Source: JBGAHD01 sp044226395
GTDB taxonomy: Bacteria > Pseudomonadota > Gammaproteobacteria > Xanthomonadales > Ahniellaceae
NCBI GenBank assembly: GCA_044226395.1
Contig: JBGAHD010000001.1
Coordinates: 868,001-932,000 of the forward strand
DNA: 64,000 bases
Direction: 5' to 3'
Shown: positions 1 through 9,500 of the stretch, piece after piece
Layout: every line of letters begins with the position of its first letter
Position numbering within the stretch: position 1 is the first letter of the stretch
Translations under genes and position numbers: made by a program
Notes under the pieces: model-generated
Databases searched by the model: none
Told to the model about the DNA's origin: nothing
What the model saw: the letters and a program-made list of their open reading frames with translations, nothing else

Positions 1-762
1 CTGGCGCAGGCGCCGCGAGTCATTAGCGTCGAGATGCACGGCCGGCAGCGCGGTCAGGCCGCGATCCATCGGCTGAATCAGGGCGGCGAGCGCGGCCGGA
101 CCGGCCTCGCGCGCGGTTTCGATGTCTTCCAGCGTCACCATGGTCACGCCATGAAAGGGATCGACCCACAGTCGGCGCAGCCCCGCCAGATGACCGCCGC
201 AGCCCAGGGCCGCGCCCATGTCGCGCGCGAGACTGCGAATGTAGGTGCCCGAGCCGCACACCACGTGGAAGGTGAACTCGGGCAGATTCATCGATTCGAG
301 GTCGATCGAGACGATCTCGACCTCGCGCGGCGGCACTTCCACCGCCACGCCACGTCGCGCCAGCTTGTACAGCGGCACGCCGCCGCGCTTGAGCGCCGAG
401 TACGCCGGCGGTCGCTGCTGAATGCGGCCGACGAAACCGGCCATCAGATCGCGCAGGCGCGCCTGATCGATCTCGGGCACGGTGGCGGTGGCGATGACTT
501 CGCCCTCGGCGTCGTCGGAACTGGTGATCGCGCCCAGGCGCGCGGTGGCGCGATAGGCCTTGCGCGCGCCCAGCAGATAGCCCGCGACCTTGGTCGCCTC
601 GCCCAGGCAACACGGCAGCATGCCGGTGGCCAGGGGATCGAGCGCGCCGGTATGCCCGGCCTTGTCGACGCCGAACGCGCGCTTGACCCGGGTCAGCGCC
701 TGATTGGAGGTCAGGCCCAGGGGCTTGTCGAGCAGGACGATGCCGTTGAAGGTGTCGGACAT
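1..762 (-). CDS. truB: tRNA pseudouridine(55) synthase TruB (3' end outside window)
   Basis: TruB makes pseudouridine 55 in the T-loop of tRNAs. The minus strand stays open from 762 to the window edge, giving 254 codons, so the C-terminal part is missing. The catalytic signature GHTGALDPLATG is seen with the active-site Asp at about residue 42, and IVLLDKP stands at residues 8-14. I chose ATG at 762 because it puts IVLLDKP close to the N-terminus; an in-frame GTG four to five codons upstream is possible. It lies 51 bases downstream of rbfA, in the usual rbfA-truB order after infB. Frame and motif are certain; only the start and the missing end are not. Confidence 0.93.
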   Translation of the reverse strand, partial: MSDTFNGIVLLDKPLGLTSNQALTRVKRAFGVDKAGHTGALDPLATGMLPCCLGEATKVAGYLLGARKAYRATARLGAITSSDDAEGEVIATATVPEIDQARLRDLMAGFVGRIQQRPPAYSALKRGGVPLYKLARRGVAVEVPPREVEIVSIDLESMNLPEFTFHVVCGSGTYIRSLARDMGAALGCGGHLAGLRRLWVDPFHGVTMVTLEDIETAREAGPAALAALIQPMDRGLTALPAVHLDANDSRRLRQ

Positions 763-813
763 GCGCGGCTTACCCACGATCGCCGGACGCGTTGGCCCGC
801 GTCCGCGCGCGCG

Positions 814-1161
814 TCATGGCTTGTCTTCGCGCAGCAGGCGCTCGATGCGCTCGCCGCGATCGACCGAATCGTCGTACTTGAAGTGAAGCTCCGGCACCAT
901 GCGCAATTTCATGGTGCGCGACAGCTCGCGGCGGAATTCCTTGGCCGCGCCGTTGAGTTCGCGCACGGCCTCGGCCGCTTGCTCGCTGACCAGGGCCGTG
1001 ACCCAGACATTGGCGTGCGCGAGATCGCGCGTGACCTCGACGTCGGAGACCGACACCGAGGGCAGCACATGCTCGCGCACGGCATCGTGCACGAGCATCG
1101 CCACTTCGCGGCGAAGCTCGGCGGCGATGCGCTCGGCTCGTGAGTATTCGCGATGGGCCAT
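814..1161 (-). CDS. rbfA: 30S ribosome-binding factor RbfA
   Basis: RbfA helps mature the 5' end of 16S rRNA on the 30S subunit and matters most in the cold. The product is 115 residues, normal for the family, and is a single KH-like domain: an N-terminal helix (REYSRAERIAAELRREV), the central strand region SVSDVEVTRDLAHANVWV and the C-terminal segment PELHFKYDDSVDRGERI, all typical. The ATG lies 2 bases after the infB stop (TGACCATG), so it is translationally linked to infB. No oddities. Confidence 0.95.
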   Translation of the reverse strand: MAHREYSRAERIAAELRREVAMLVHDAVREHVLPSVSVSDVEVTRDLAHANVWVTALVSEQAAEAVRELNGAAKEFRRELSRTMKLRMVPELHFKYDDSVDRGERIERLLREDKP

Positions 1162-1163
1162 GG

Positions 1164-3863
1164 TCAGAGCGTGCGCGCGACCTCAATGCGTTCGAAGCAC
1201 TCGATCTGATCACCGACGCGCACGTCGTTGTACTGCTTCACGCCGATGCCGCATTCCATGCCATTGCGCACGTCTTCCACCGCTTCCTTGAAGCGGCGCA
1301 GCGATTCGAGTTCGCCCTGGAAGATCACCACGTTGTCGCGCAGCACGCGGATCGGCTTGTTGCGCTTGACGTTGCCCTCGATGACCATGCAGCCCGCGAT
1401 CGCGCCGAACTTGGACGAGCGGAACACGTCGCGCACCTGGGCCACGCCGATGATTTCCTCGCGGATCTCGGTGCCGAGCAGGCCCGAAGCAACCTGCTTC
1501 ACCTGATCGATCACGTCATAGATGATCGAGAAGTAACGCACGTCCAGGCCGGCCTCGTTGACGATGCGACGCGCGGTGGCGTCGGTACGCACATTGAAGC
1601 CGATCAGCATGGCCTTAGAGGCCTGCGCCAGGGTGGCGTCGGACTCGGTGATGCCACCCACGCCCGAAGCGATGACGTTGACGCGCACGCGCTCGTTGCC
1701 GAGCTTGGTCAGCGAATCGCGCAGGGCCTCGACCGAACCTTGCACGTCGGCCTTGACCACGATGTTGAGCACGCGCTGGCCCTCGCCCTGCTGGCCCATC
1801 TGCGCCATCAGGTCCTCGAGCTTGTTGGCTTGCTGCTTGACCAGGCGCGTCTCGCGACGCTTGGCCTGACGCTGCTGCGCCACGTCCTTGGCCAGACGCT
1901 CGTCCTCGACCACGACGAAATCGTCGCCGGCGTCGGGCACGCCCGACAGACCGAGCAACTGCACCGGAATCGAAGGACCGGCTTCGTCGACCTGCTTGCC
2001 GATCTCGTTGAACAGCGCGCGCACGCGACCGTACTCGAGACCGCACACCAGGAAATCGCCCTTGCGCAGCGTGCCTTGCTGCACCAGCACGGTGGCGACC
2101 GGACCGCGACCCTTGTCGAGCGCGGATTCGATCACCGTGCCCGAGGCGCGGCCCTTGGCCACGGCCTGCAGTTCCATGACTTCGGACTGCACGAGGATGG
2201 CGTCGAGCAGCGCGTCCACGCCTTCGCCGGTCTTGGCCGAGACGGGCACGAAGATGGTTTCGCCGCCGAACTCTTCCGGCACGACTTCGTGCTGGATCAG
2301 GCCCTGCTTGACCCGCTCGGGGTTGGCGTCGGCCTTGTCGATCTTGTTGACCGCCACGATCAGGGGCACGTTGGCCGCCTTGGCGTGCTGCACGGCCTCG
2401 ATGGTCTGCGGCATCACGCCGTCGTCGGCGGCGACCACCAGGACCACGATGTCGGTCAGGCGCGCGCCACGCGCGCGCATCGAAGTGAAGGCCGCGTGGC
2501 CCGGCGTATCGAGGAAAGTGATCACGCCCTTGTCGGTGGTCACGTGATACGCGCCGATGTGCTGGGTGATGCCACCGGCCTCGCCGGCCGCGACCTTGGT
2601 GCGACGGATGTAGTCGAGCAGCGAGGTCTTGCCATGGTCGACGTGACCCATGATCGTGACCACCGGCGCGCGCGTGTTGAGATCGCCGCTGGCGCTGTTG
2701 TTCTGCGCCACCAGTTCGCTCTCGGCGTCCTTCTCGCTGGCGCGCACGGCCTTGTGGCCGAGCTCCTCGACCACGAGCACCGCGGTGTCATGATCGATGA
2801 CCTGATTGATCGTCGCCATGACGCCCATCTTGAACAATGCCTTGACCACTTCCGCTCCCTTGACCGCGAGCTTTTGCGCAAGCTCGGCGACTGTGACGTT
2901 GTCGCCCAGCGCGACCTCTCGAATCATGGGCGCGGTGGGTCGCGAGAAACCATGCGGACCCGACTGCACTTGCGGCGCATGCCGCGTTTCCACCGGACGC
3001 GAGCGCGGCTTGCGCTTGGTACGACGGGTACCCGCCGCGGCCTCGCCCAGATGTAATTGACCATGCAGGTAACGGCCGAGGCTTGGATCGACCTCGGCGA
3101 CGTCGTCGTCCTGCATGCGATGCGAACCGTGCACGCCCTTGTGTCGGCGCGGTTCGTCGCGCTCGCGCAGCTTGGCGGGCTCGGAGACTTTGACCGGACG
3201 TTCTTCGGGCTTGCGCTTGTCGTCGCCTTCCTTGCGCGGCGGACGCGGCGTGGTGGCGGCGGCGCCCGTGGCGGGAGCCGCGCCTTCGGCCGGCGTCGCG
3301 GTGGTCGCGGCGACGGCGGCGGCGGGCTCGGCCTGACCCGGCTGCGCGTTGGCGGCGTGGCGACGCTCTTCGTCGGCGCGGCGGCGTTCTTCCTCGGCGC
3401 GGCGACGATCGTCTTCTTCCTTGCGGCGACGATCATCGGCCTCGCGCAGCGCCACTTCCTCGGCGGCGCGCTTGGTCTCGGATTCCTTGAGCAGGCGCAG
3501 CGCTTCCTCGCGCTCGGCGTCGGGCGCCTGATCCTCGTTCATCATGCTGCGCTTGACGTAGGTGCGCTTCTGGCGCACCTCGATGGCCACGGTCTTGCCC
3601 TTGGCCACGCCCGTGGGCACGGTGATTTCGGTGACGGTCTTGCGCCGCAGAGTGATCTGGCGTGGGCCGGATTCTTCCTCGGCGGGCGTCTCGCGCTTGC
3701 CGTGTTGACGGCGCAGGAAACCCAGCAGCTTGACCTTCTCGGTGCTGGTCACGACTTCTTCGGGACCAGACTTGCCCATGCCGGCCTCGGTCAGCTGCTC
3801 GAGCAGCTTTTCGGGCGACAGACCCAGGACATGGGCCAGCTGTTTAACGGTGGTGTCGGACAT
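1164..3863 (-). CDS. infB: translation initiation factor IF-2
   Basis: IF-2 is the GTPase that places fMet-tRNA on the 30S subunit and promotes subunit joining. At 899 residues it is a long form. An N-terminal IF2_N domain (TVKQLAHVLGLSPEKLLEQL) is followed by a highly charged Arg/Glu/Ala linker (about residues 120-240) rich in RRR/EEE runs, then a second IF2_N-like domain. The G domain starts near residue 406 with GHVDHGKT, followed by DTPGHAAF and NKID, then domains II-IV. It follows nusA by 53 bases in the classical rimP-nusA-infB-rbfA operon. The low-complexity linker may yield shorter isoforms from internal starts, as in E. coli; that is inference. Confidence 0.97.
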   Translation of the reverse strand: MSDTTVKQLAHVLGLSPEKLLEQLTEAGMGKSGPEEVVTSTEKVKLLGFLRRQHGKRETPAEEESGPRQITLRRKTVTEITVPTGVAKGKTVAIEVRQKRTYVKRSMMNEDQAPDAEREEALRLLKESETKRAAEEVALREADDRRRKEEDDRRRAEEERRRADEERRHAANAQPGQAEPAAAVAATTATPAEGAAPATGAAATTPRPPRKEGDDKRKPEERPVKVSEPAKLRERDEPRRHKGVHGSHRMQDDDVAEVDPSLGRYLHGQLHLGEAAAGTRRTKRKPRSRPVETRHAPQVQSGPHGFSRPTAPMIREVALGDNVTVAELAQKLAVKGAEVVKALFKMGVMATINQVIDHDTAVLVVEELGHKAVRASEKDAESELVAQNNSASGDLNTRAPVVTIMGHVDHGKTSLLDYIRRTKVAAGEAGGITQHIGAYHVTTDKGVITFLDTPGHAAFTSMRARGARLTDIVVLVVAADDGVMPQTIEAVQHAKAANVPLIVAVNKIDKADANPERVKQGLIQHEVVPEEFGGETIFVPVSAKTGEGVDALLDAILVQSEVMELQAVAKGRASGTVIESALDKGRGPVATVLVQQGTLRKGDFLVCGLEYGRVRALFNEIGKQVDEAGPSIPVQLLGLSGVPDAGDDFVVVEDERLAKDVAQQRQAKRRETRLVKQQANKLEDLMAQMGQQGEGQRVLNIVVKADVQGSVEALRDSLTKLGNERVRVNVIASGVGGITESDATLAQASKAMLIGFNVRTDATARRIVNEAGLDVRYFSIIYDVIDQVKQVASGLLGTEIREEIIGVAQVRDVFRSSKFGAIAGCMVIEGNVKRNKPIRVLRDNVVIFQGELESLRRFKEAVEDVRNGMECGIGVKQYNDVRVGDQIECFERIEVARTL

Positions 3864-3916
3864 GTTCGATCGTCTCCGCGATTCCTGCGTCGTCTGGGTT
3901 ACGGACCTCCGTCACC

Positions 3917-5419
3917 TCAGCCGCCTTGCTCCAGCTTGGCGATCATCGGCGCGCGCGCGGCCATGATCAGCTTCGCGGCGCGATCTTCATCCACGCCCTC
4001 GATGTCGGTGATCTCGTCGACCGCGAGGTCGCCCAGATCGTCGAGCGTGCGAATGCCGCGCTCGGCCAGCTTGTACGCCACCGCCTCGTCCATGCCCTCG
4101 AGATCGAGCAGTTCCTGAGCGGGGGCCTTGTCGTCGAGGTCTTCCTCGGCCTGAATCATCTGCGTGAGCAGCGAGTCGCGAGCGCGCGCGCGCAGCTCCT
4201 CGACGATGTCTTCGTCGAATTCCTCGACCGAGAGCAGCTCCGAAGCCGGCACATAGGCGATTTCCTCGATCGAGGAAAAACCTTCCTGCACCAGGATCGA
4301 GGCGATCTCGGCGTCGACCTCGAGCTTGTCCATGAACAACTGCCGCGCGGTCTCCTGCTCGGCCTCGCTCTTGGCCTGCACGTCGGCCTGGGTCATCACG
4401 TTCAACTGCCAGCTGGTGAGCTTGCTGGCCAGGCGCACGTTCTGGCCGCCGCGGCCGATGGCCTTGGACAGCTCGGTCTCGGCGACCGCGATGTCCATCG
4501 AATGGCGTTCTTCGTCGACGATGATCGACTCGACCTGGGCCGGCGCCATGGCGTTGATGACGAACTGCGCGGGGTTGTCGTTCCACAGCACGATGTCGAC
4601 GCGCTCGCCGTTCAATTCGTTCGACACCGCCTGCACGCGCGAACCGCGCATGCCGATGCAGGCGCCGATCGGATCGGTGCGATTGTCGTTGGCGCGCACC
4701 GCGATCTTGGCGCGATCGCCCGGATCGCGCGCCGCGCCCATGATGCTGACCAGGCCCTGGCCGACTTCGGGCACTTCGAGCTTGAACAGCTCGATCATGA
4801 ATTCCGGCGCCGTGCGTGACACGAACAGCTGCGGTCCGCGCGATTCCTGGCGCACTTCATACAGATAACCGCGGATGCGATCGCCGGCGCGCACGTTCTC
4901 GCGGGCGATGGCCTTCTCGCGCGGGATGAAGGCTTCGGCGTTGCCGCCGAGGTCGATGTAGACCGAGCCGCGCTCGACGCGCTTGACGATGCCGGTGACC
5001 AGCTCGCCCACGCGTTCGCGGAAGGCGTCGACCACTTGCGCGCGCTCGGCTTCGCGCACGCGCTGCACGATCACTTGCTTGGCGGCCTGGGCGGCGATGC
5101 GGCCGAATTCGGCGTTCTCGACCTGCTCCTCGACGAACTCGCCCACTTGGGCGTCGGCGCGCATGTCGACCGCGTCCATCAGGCGCACCTGACGGTCGGG
5201 CGATTCCATGGCGATGTCGTCGGCCACGACTTCCCAGCGACGGAAGGTCTCGTAATCGCCGGTGACGCGGTCGATGTGCACGCGCACGACGACGTCCTCG
5301 TTGTAGCGCTTCTTCGCGGCCGAGGCGAGCGCGGCTTCCAGCGCGTCGAAAATGACGTTCTTGGCCACGCCCTTTTCGTTGGCGACCGCGTCGACGACCA
5401 GCAACATGTCTTTGTTCAT
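3917..5419 (-). CDS. nusA: transcription termination/antitermination factor NusA
   Basis: NusA binds RNA polymerase and nascent RNA and controls pausing, termination and rRNA antitermination. The 500 residues match the long proteobacterial form. They run through an N-terminal polymerase-binding domain (MNKDMLLVVDAVANEKG start), an S1 domain around residues 130-200, KH domains with IGMRGSRVQ and GRGGQNVRLA, and two C-terminal acidic helix-hairpin-helix repeats (the second with LLDLEGMDEAVAYKLAERG). The ATG is preceded by GGGAG about 8 bases upstream. It sits between rimP and infB, the conserved order. Confidence 0.97.
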   Translation of the reverse strand: MNKDMLLVVDAVANEKGVAKNVIFDALEAALASAAKKRYNEDVVVRVHIDRVTGDYETFRRWEVVADDIAMESPDRQVRLMDAVDMRADAQVGEFVEEQVENAEFGRIAAQAAKQVIVQRVREAERAQVVDAFRERVGELVTGIVKRVERGSVYIDLGGNAEAFIPREKAIARENVRAGDRIRGYLYEVRQESRGPQLFVSRTAPEFMIELFKLEVPEVGQGLVSIMGAARDPGDRAKIAVRANDNRTDPIGACIGMRGSRVQAVSNELNGERVDIVLWNDNPAQFVINAMAPAQVESIIVDEERHSMDIAVAETELSKAIGRGGQNVRLASKLTSWQLNVMTQADVQAKSEAEQETARQLFMDKLEVDAEIASILVQEGFSSIEEIAYVPASELLSVEEFDEDIVEELRARARDSLLTQMIQAEEDLDDKAPAQELLDLEGMDEAVAYKLAERGIRTLDDLGDLAVDEITDIEGVDEDRAAKLIMAARAPMIAKLEQGG

Positions 5420-5497
5420 GGTTCTAGCTCCCGGACGGCTCCTGCCGCCACGGCTTGGTTTAAGTCCCGCGCGTGGTCGCGCGGAACCGATGAAACT

Positions 5498-6007
5498 TCA
5501 TTCGCCCTTCTTGCCCTTGCGCCCCGGCTTGGCCGCGGGCACCAGGCCCAGCGCGGCGAAATCGGGAACGAGATTGGCCTTGAGCACGTTGTCGTGACGG
5601 ATCACGACCGGTTTTCCATCCTGGATCAGGGTGATGTCGGCGCCCGCCACGGCCTCGATGCGGCCCTGAAAGCGGCGTCGGCCGGCCAGCGGCACATTGA
5701 GCTGCACCTTGGCGTCCTGCCCGACGAAGCGCGCGAACTGCGCCGGCGTGAACAAGGGCCGCTCGAGGCCCGGCGAGGAAACTTCCAGGGTGTAGCGACC
5801 GGCGATGAGATCGGCCACGTCGAGAGCGGCGCCGACTTCGCGACTGACCGCCTCGCAATCGTCGAGGTTCACCGGACGATCGGCGGCATCGATGTACAAG
5901 CGGACGAGGCTATTGCCACGGCTGGGCGCGAATTCGATGCCCACGCATTCGAGACCGAGCGCGGCGATCACCGGGGCCAGCAGATTTTGCAATTCCTCGT
6001 GCTTCAC
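5498..6007 (-). CDS. rimP: ribosome maturation factor RimP
   Basis: RimP assists 30S subunit maturation. The chosen product is 169 residues. Its N-terminal domain carries GLECVGIEFAPSRGNSLVRL, and the family signature LEVSSPGLERPLF stands near residue 95, followed by the C-terminal SH3-like domain ending in NVLKANLVPDF. I chose GTG at 6007 because it places the first helix as in E. coli RimP. The only longer in-frame start is a TTG at 6052, which would add 15 basic residues. A Lys/Gly-rich tail (KPGRKGKKGE) is a small extension. First gene of the nusA operon. Confidence 0.92.
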   Translation of the reverse strand: MKHEELQNLLAPVIAALGLECVGIEFAPSRGNSLVRLYIDAADRPVNLDDCEAVSREVGAALDVADLIAGRYTLEVSSPGLERPLFTPAQFARFVGQDAKVQLNVPLAGRRRFQGRIEAVAGADITLIQDGKPVVIRHDNVLKANLVPDFAALGLVPAAKPGRKGKKGE

Positions 6008-6221
6008 GCGTTCGCTTCTGGACTTGCCTTCGTTATTGCGCCGTATAAACAAAAAATGGGCGCGGCGTTGGCACCCCCGCGCTTGCGCGCATCGGCACCA
6101 CTGCCCCGGCCCACCGCGTTGTGACTATTCACGATGGACGCACGAGCCGCGCCGAAACAACGCGAATCGCGCTCCTTAACAGGTAACACCGCGTGGCCTC
6201 GACCGCGCGACGCCACCAACG

Positions 6222-6247
6222 AAAAAGGCTCCACGCGGGAGCCTTTT
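6222..6247 (-). terminator. Rho-independent terminator after tRNA-fMet
   Basis: Read on the minus strand, GGCTCC and GGAGCC arms close a small loop and are followed by five Ts at 6222-6226. On the plus strand the same hairpin is followed by TTTT, so it could act both ways. It lies 12 bases after the tRNA 3' end and should end the tRNA transcript before rimP. Confidence 0.8.
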
Positions 6248-6258
6248 CCAGAGCATCT

Positions 6259-6335
<77 letters not shown>

Positions 6336-6450
6336 TCAGGCGGCGCGAAGTGTAAACACTCGTTCGCGCCAAAGCAAGAAACTTCGCGATGATGCACTCG
6401 CTCGCGCGTTCACGTCTCGCGTGAATCGCGCGCGCGCGTTGAAAAAAACC

Positions 6451-7899
6451 CTACAAACCCAGCGTTTGGCGGCACCAGGACATCAGCGGATCGGACAGCA
6501 CGCCCAGCAGCAACAAGGCCAGGCCATTGACCGACAGCACGATGCGGAACGGCATGTCCGACGGCAACGCCAGCGGATCGGCATTGGCCGGCTCGTCGAA
6601 GTACATCACCTTGATCACGCGCAGGTAATAGAACATGCCGATCACGGCGAACACGCCGGCGGTGATCGCCAACCACAGATAACCCGCCGACACGGCCGCC
6701 TTCAGCACCGCCAGCTTGGCCACGAAACCGACCCAGATCGGAATGCCGCCGAGCGAGGCCATGACCATCAGCATGATCAGCGCGTACCAGCTGTTGCGCT
6801 GATTGAGGCCGGCGAAGTCGCGGATCTCGTCGGCCTCGAAGCCGGCGCGCGACAGCAAGGTGATCATGCCGAACGCCGCCGCCGAGGTCAGCGCGTAGGT
6901 CAGCGCGTAGAACATCGCCGCCGCGTGACCCTCGGCCGAGCCGTTCATCAGGCCCAGCAGCAGAAAGCCCACGTGCGAGATGGTCGAGTACGCCAGCAGT
7001 CGCTTCAGATTGGTCTGCGCGATGGCGATGATGTTGCCCACCGCGAGCGAGGCCAGCGCCAGCACCGCGAGCATGCCGGCCCATTGCGATTGCAGCGGGG
7101 TCAGGCCGGTCTCCAGCAGGCGATAGGCCATGCCGAACGCCGCGATCTTGGGTGCCGAGGCGATGAACAGCGTGACGGCCGTGGGCGAGCCCTGATACAC
7201 GTCGGGCAACCACATGTGAAACGGCGCCGCGCCGAACTTGAACGCGATGCCCACCACGATGAACACCAGGCCCACCGACAACAACGCGGTGCTGCCATAG
7301 GCATTGCCGGCCTGGTTCGAGATCGCCGCCAGATCGAGCGTACCGACGGCGCCGTAGACCAGACTCATGCCGTACAACAGAAGACCACTCGCCAGGGCGC
7401 CGAGCACGAAGTACTTCATCGCCGCCTCGGACGACTGCGCCGAGTCGCGATTCATGCCGACCAGGGCGTACGAGGTCAGCGCCAGCAATTCCAGGCCCAA
7501 ATACACGATCAGCAGACTCGCCGCCGACACCAGGAACATCATGCCGAGCACGCCGAACAAGCACAGGATGTAGTACTCGCCCTGGAACAGATCGCGCGCC
7601 TTCAAATACGGCTTGGCGTAGATGAACACCGCGATGGTCACGACGTAGATGCCGAGCTTCAACAGATCGGCCATGCCATCGCGCACGAACATCGAGGCGA
7701 AGATGCCGCCGGTGGTGAACTCATGCGGACGCAGGGTCAGGATGATCGCCACCACCAGGGTCGCGATCGACAGGAAATGCGTCAGCCCGCGCCGCGCCGG
7801 CGCGATGAACAGATCCACCAGCAGGATCAAGCAGATCGCCGCGGTGATGAAGCACTCGGGCAGCAGGGGCGCGAGGTCTTGCCAGGTGATGGTCAACAT
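6451..7899 (-). CDS. nuoN: NADH-quinone oxidoreductase subunit N
   Basis: NuoN is one of the three antiporter-like proton-channel subunits in the membrane arm of complex I. The product is 482 residues, nearly all transmembrane helices (about 14), with the Proton_antipo_M core seen in YLGLELLALTSYALVG and FKFGAAPFHMWLPDVYQG. The Glu in the first motif and Lys/His residues in the second are the family's proton-path residues. It is the last gene of the nuo operon; 19 bases separate its ATG from the nuoM stop. No clear hairpin terminator follows, only a T-run just after the stop. Confidence 0.97.
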   Translation of the reverse strand: MLTITWQDLAPLLPECFITAAICLILLVDLFIAPARRGLTHFLSIATLVVAIILTLRPHEFTTGGIFASMFVRDGMADLLKLGIYVVTIAVFIYAKPYLKARDLFQGEYYILCLFGVLGMMFLVSAASLLIVYLGLELLALTSYALVGMNRDSAQSSEAAMKYFVLGALASGLLLYGMSLVYGAVGTLDLAAISNQAGNAYGSTALLSVGLVFIVVGIAFKFGAAPFHMWLPDVYQGSPTAVTLFIASAPKIAAFGMAYRLLETGLTPLQSQWAGMLAVLALASLAVGNIIAIAQTNLKRLLAYSTISHVGFLLLGLMNGSAEGHAAAMFYALTYALTSAAAFGMITLLSRAGFEADEIRDFAGLNQRNSWYALIMLMVMASLGGIPIWVGFVAKLAVLKAAVSAGYLWLAITAGVFAVIGMFYYLRVIKVMYFDEPANADPLALPSDMPFRIVLSVNGLALLLLGVLSDPLMSWCRQTLGL

Positions 7900-7918
7900 G
7901 GTCTCGTCACGCCCTCGC

Positions 7919-9430
7919 TCAAATCTTGCTCACGGTGATGCGCTGAACGAGCTCGGCGATGGACACGTCCATCAGATCGGTCAGCGGCGCCGGATAGATG
8001 CCCACGAACAGCACCGCCGCGGCGAAACTGCCCAGGACCAGGGCCTCGCGCGCGTCGATGTCCTTCAATTGCGCCACGTGATCGTTGGCGATCTCGCCGA
8101 ACATCACGCGCTTGATCAGCCACAGCGTGTAGGCCGCGCCCACGATCAGGGTCACGGACGCGCCGATCGCGAGCCACGGATTGGCCTGGAAGCTCGCCAG
8201 GATCACCATGAATTCGCCGACGAAACCGCTGGTGCCCGGCAGGCCGCAATTGGCCATGCCGAACAGCACCATGAAGGCGCCGAACCAGGGCATGGTGTTA
8301 ATGACACCGCCGTAGTCCCGGATCATGCGGGTGTGCATGCGGTCGTACAGCACGCCCACGCAACTGAACATCGCCGCCGAGATGAAGCCGTGCGAAATCA
8401 TCTGCATCATCGCGCCCTGCAGGCCCAGGCGCGCGGCATCGGCATTGCCGTCGCCCCGCGCCAGCATGAAGGCGATGAAGGTGCCCAGGGTCACGAAGCC
8501 CATGTGCGAGATCGAGGAATACGCGATCAGCTTCTTCATGTCCTCCTGCACCAGGGCCACGAAGCCGACGTAGATCACCGCCACCAGCGACAGCGCGATG
8601 ACGAGCCACGCCCATTCCTGCGAGGCATCGGGCGTGATCGGCAGCGAGAAGCGCAAGAAACCGTAGCCACCGATCTTCAACATGATCGCGGCCAGAATCA
8701 CCGAGCCACCGGTCGGCGCCTCGACGTGGGCATCAGGCAACCACGTGTGCACCGGCCACATCGGCACCTTGACCGCGAACGCGGCGAGGAAGGCGAAGAA
8801 CAACCACATCTGCTCGCGTCCCGACAACGGCAGCGCCGCCAGATCCGACAGCGCCCAGCTATTGGCCTGCAGATACAGATAGATCAACCCGATCAGCATG
8901 AAGATCGAGCCGGCGAAGGTGTACAGGAAGAACTTGATCGTCGCGTACACGCGCCGCGGGCCGCCCCAGACGCCGATGATGATGAACATCGGAATCAGCA
9001 TGCCCTCGAAGAACACGTAGAACAGCAGTGCGTCGAGCGCGCAGAACACGCCGACCATCAGGCCTTCGAGCACCAGGAACGCGGCCACGTATTGATTGAC
9101 GCGTTCGTCGATCGCCTCCCACGCGCCGATCAGCACCAGCACCGTGCAGAACGTGGTGAGCATGATCAGCGCCACCGACACGCCGTCCACGCCCAGGTGA
9201 TACCAGCTGTTGATCGCGCTGATCCAGACATGCTGCTCGACCAACTGCATGCCCGCCTGCGCGGGGTCGTAGTGCAGATACAGCGGCACCGACAGCGCCA
9301 GGGTAACCAGGGCCGTGACCAGACCGATCCAGCGCGCCTGCTGCGGACGGGCCGAGCCGGCCGCCAGCGTGAGCACGCCACCGAGGATCGGCAGCCAGAT
9401 GAGGAGACTTAGGATGGGCAGATTTTCCAT
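7919..9430 (-). CDS. nuoM: NADH-quinone oxidoreductase subunit M
   Basis: Second antiporter-like proton-pumping subunit of complex I, 503 residues with about 14 predicted helices. Recognisable motifs are VFFEGMLIPMFIIIGVWG, which holds the conserved channel Glu, and KVPMWPVHTWLPDAHVEAP, the quinone-oxidoreductase antiporter signature. The C-terminus ends near VSIAELVQRITVSKI. It lies between nuoL (70-base gap) and nuoN in the standard order. Length and motifs are ordinary. Confidence 0.97.
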   Translation of the reverse strand: MENLPILSLLIWLPILGGVLTLAAGSARPQQARWIGLVTALVTLALSVPLYLHYDPAQAGMQLVEQHVWISAINSWYHLGVDGVSVALIMLTTFCTVLVLIGAWEAIDERVNQYVAAFLVLEGLMVGVFCALDALLFYVFFEGMLIPMFIIIGVWGGPRRVYATIKFFLYTFAGSIFMLIGLIYLYLQANSWALSDLAALPLSGREQMWLFFAFLAAFAVKVPMWPVHTWLPDAHVEAPTGGSVILAAIMLKIGGYGFLRFSLPITPDASQEWAWLVIALSLVAVIYVGFVALVQEDMKKLIAYSSISHMGFVTLGTFIAFMLARGDGNADAARLGLQGAMMQMISHGFISAAMFSCVGVLYDRMHTRMIRDYGGVINTMPWFGAFMVLFGMANCGLPGTSGFVGEFMVILASFQANPWLAIGASVTLIVGAAYTLWLIKRVMFGEIANDHVAQLKDIDAREALVLGSFAAAVLFVGIYPAPLTDLMDVSIAELVQRITVSKI

Positions 9431-9500
9431 GGAATGCGCTACTTGTTCTGTCGGTCGTCGGCGCGCGCGCGGGAACTCGAGTCCGCGCGCCCCGCCAAAC

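Noticed and set aside
1140..3056. 638-codon plus-strand open frame opposite infB
   Set aside because: It lies entirely antisense to infB, is rich in His, Asp and Leu as expected from the complementary frame of GC-rich codons, and has no plausible domain or ribosome-binding site.
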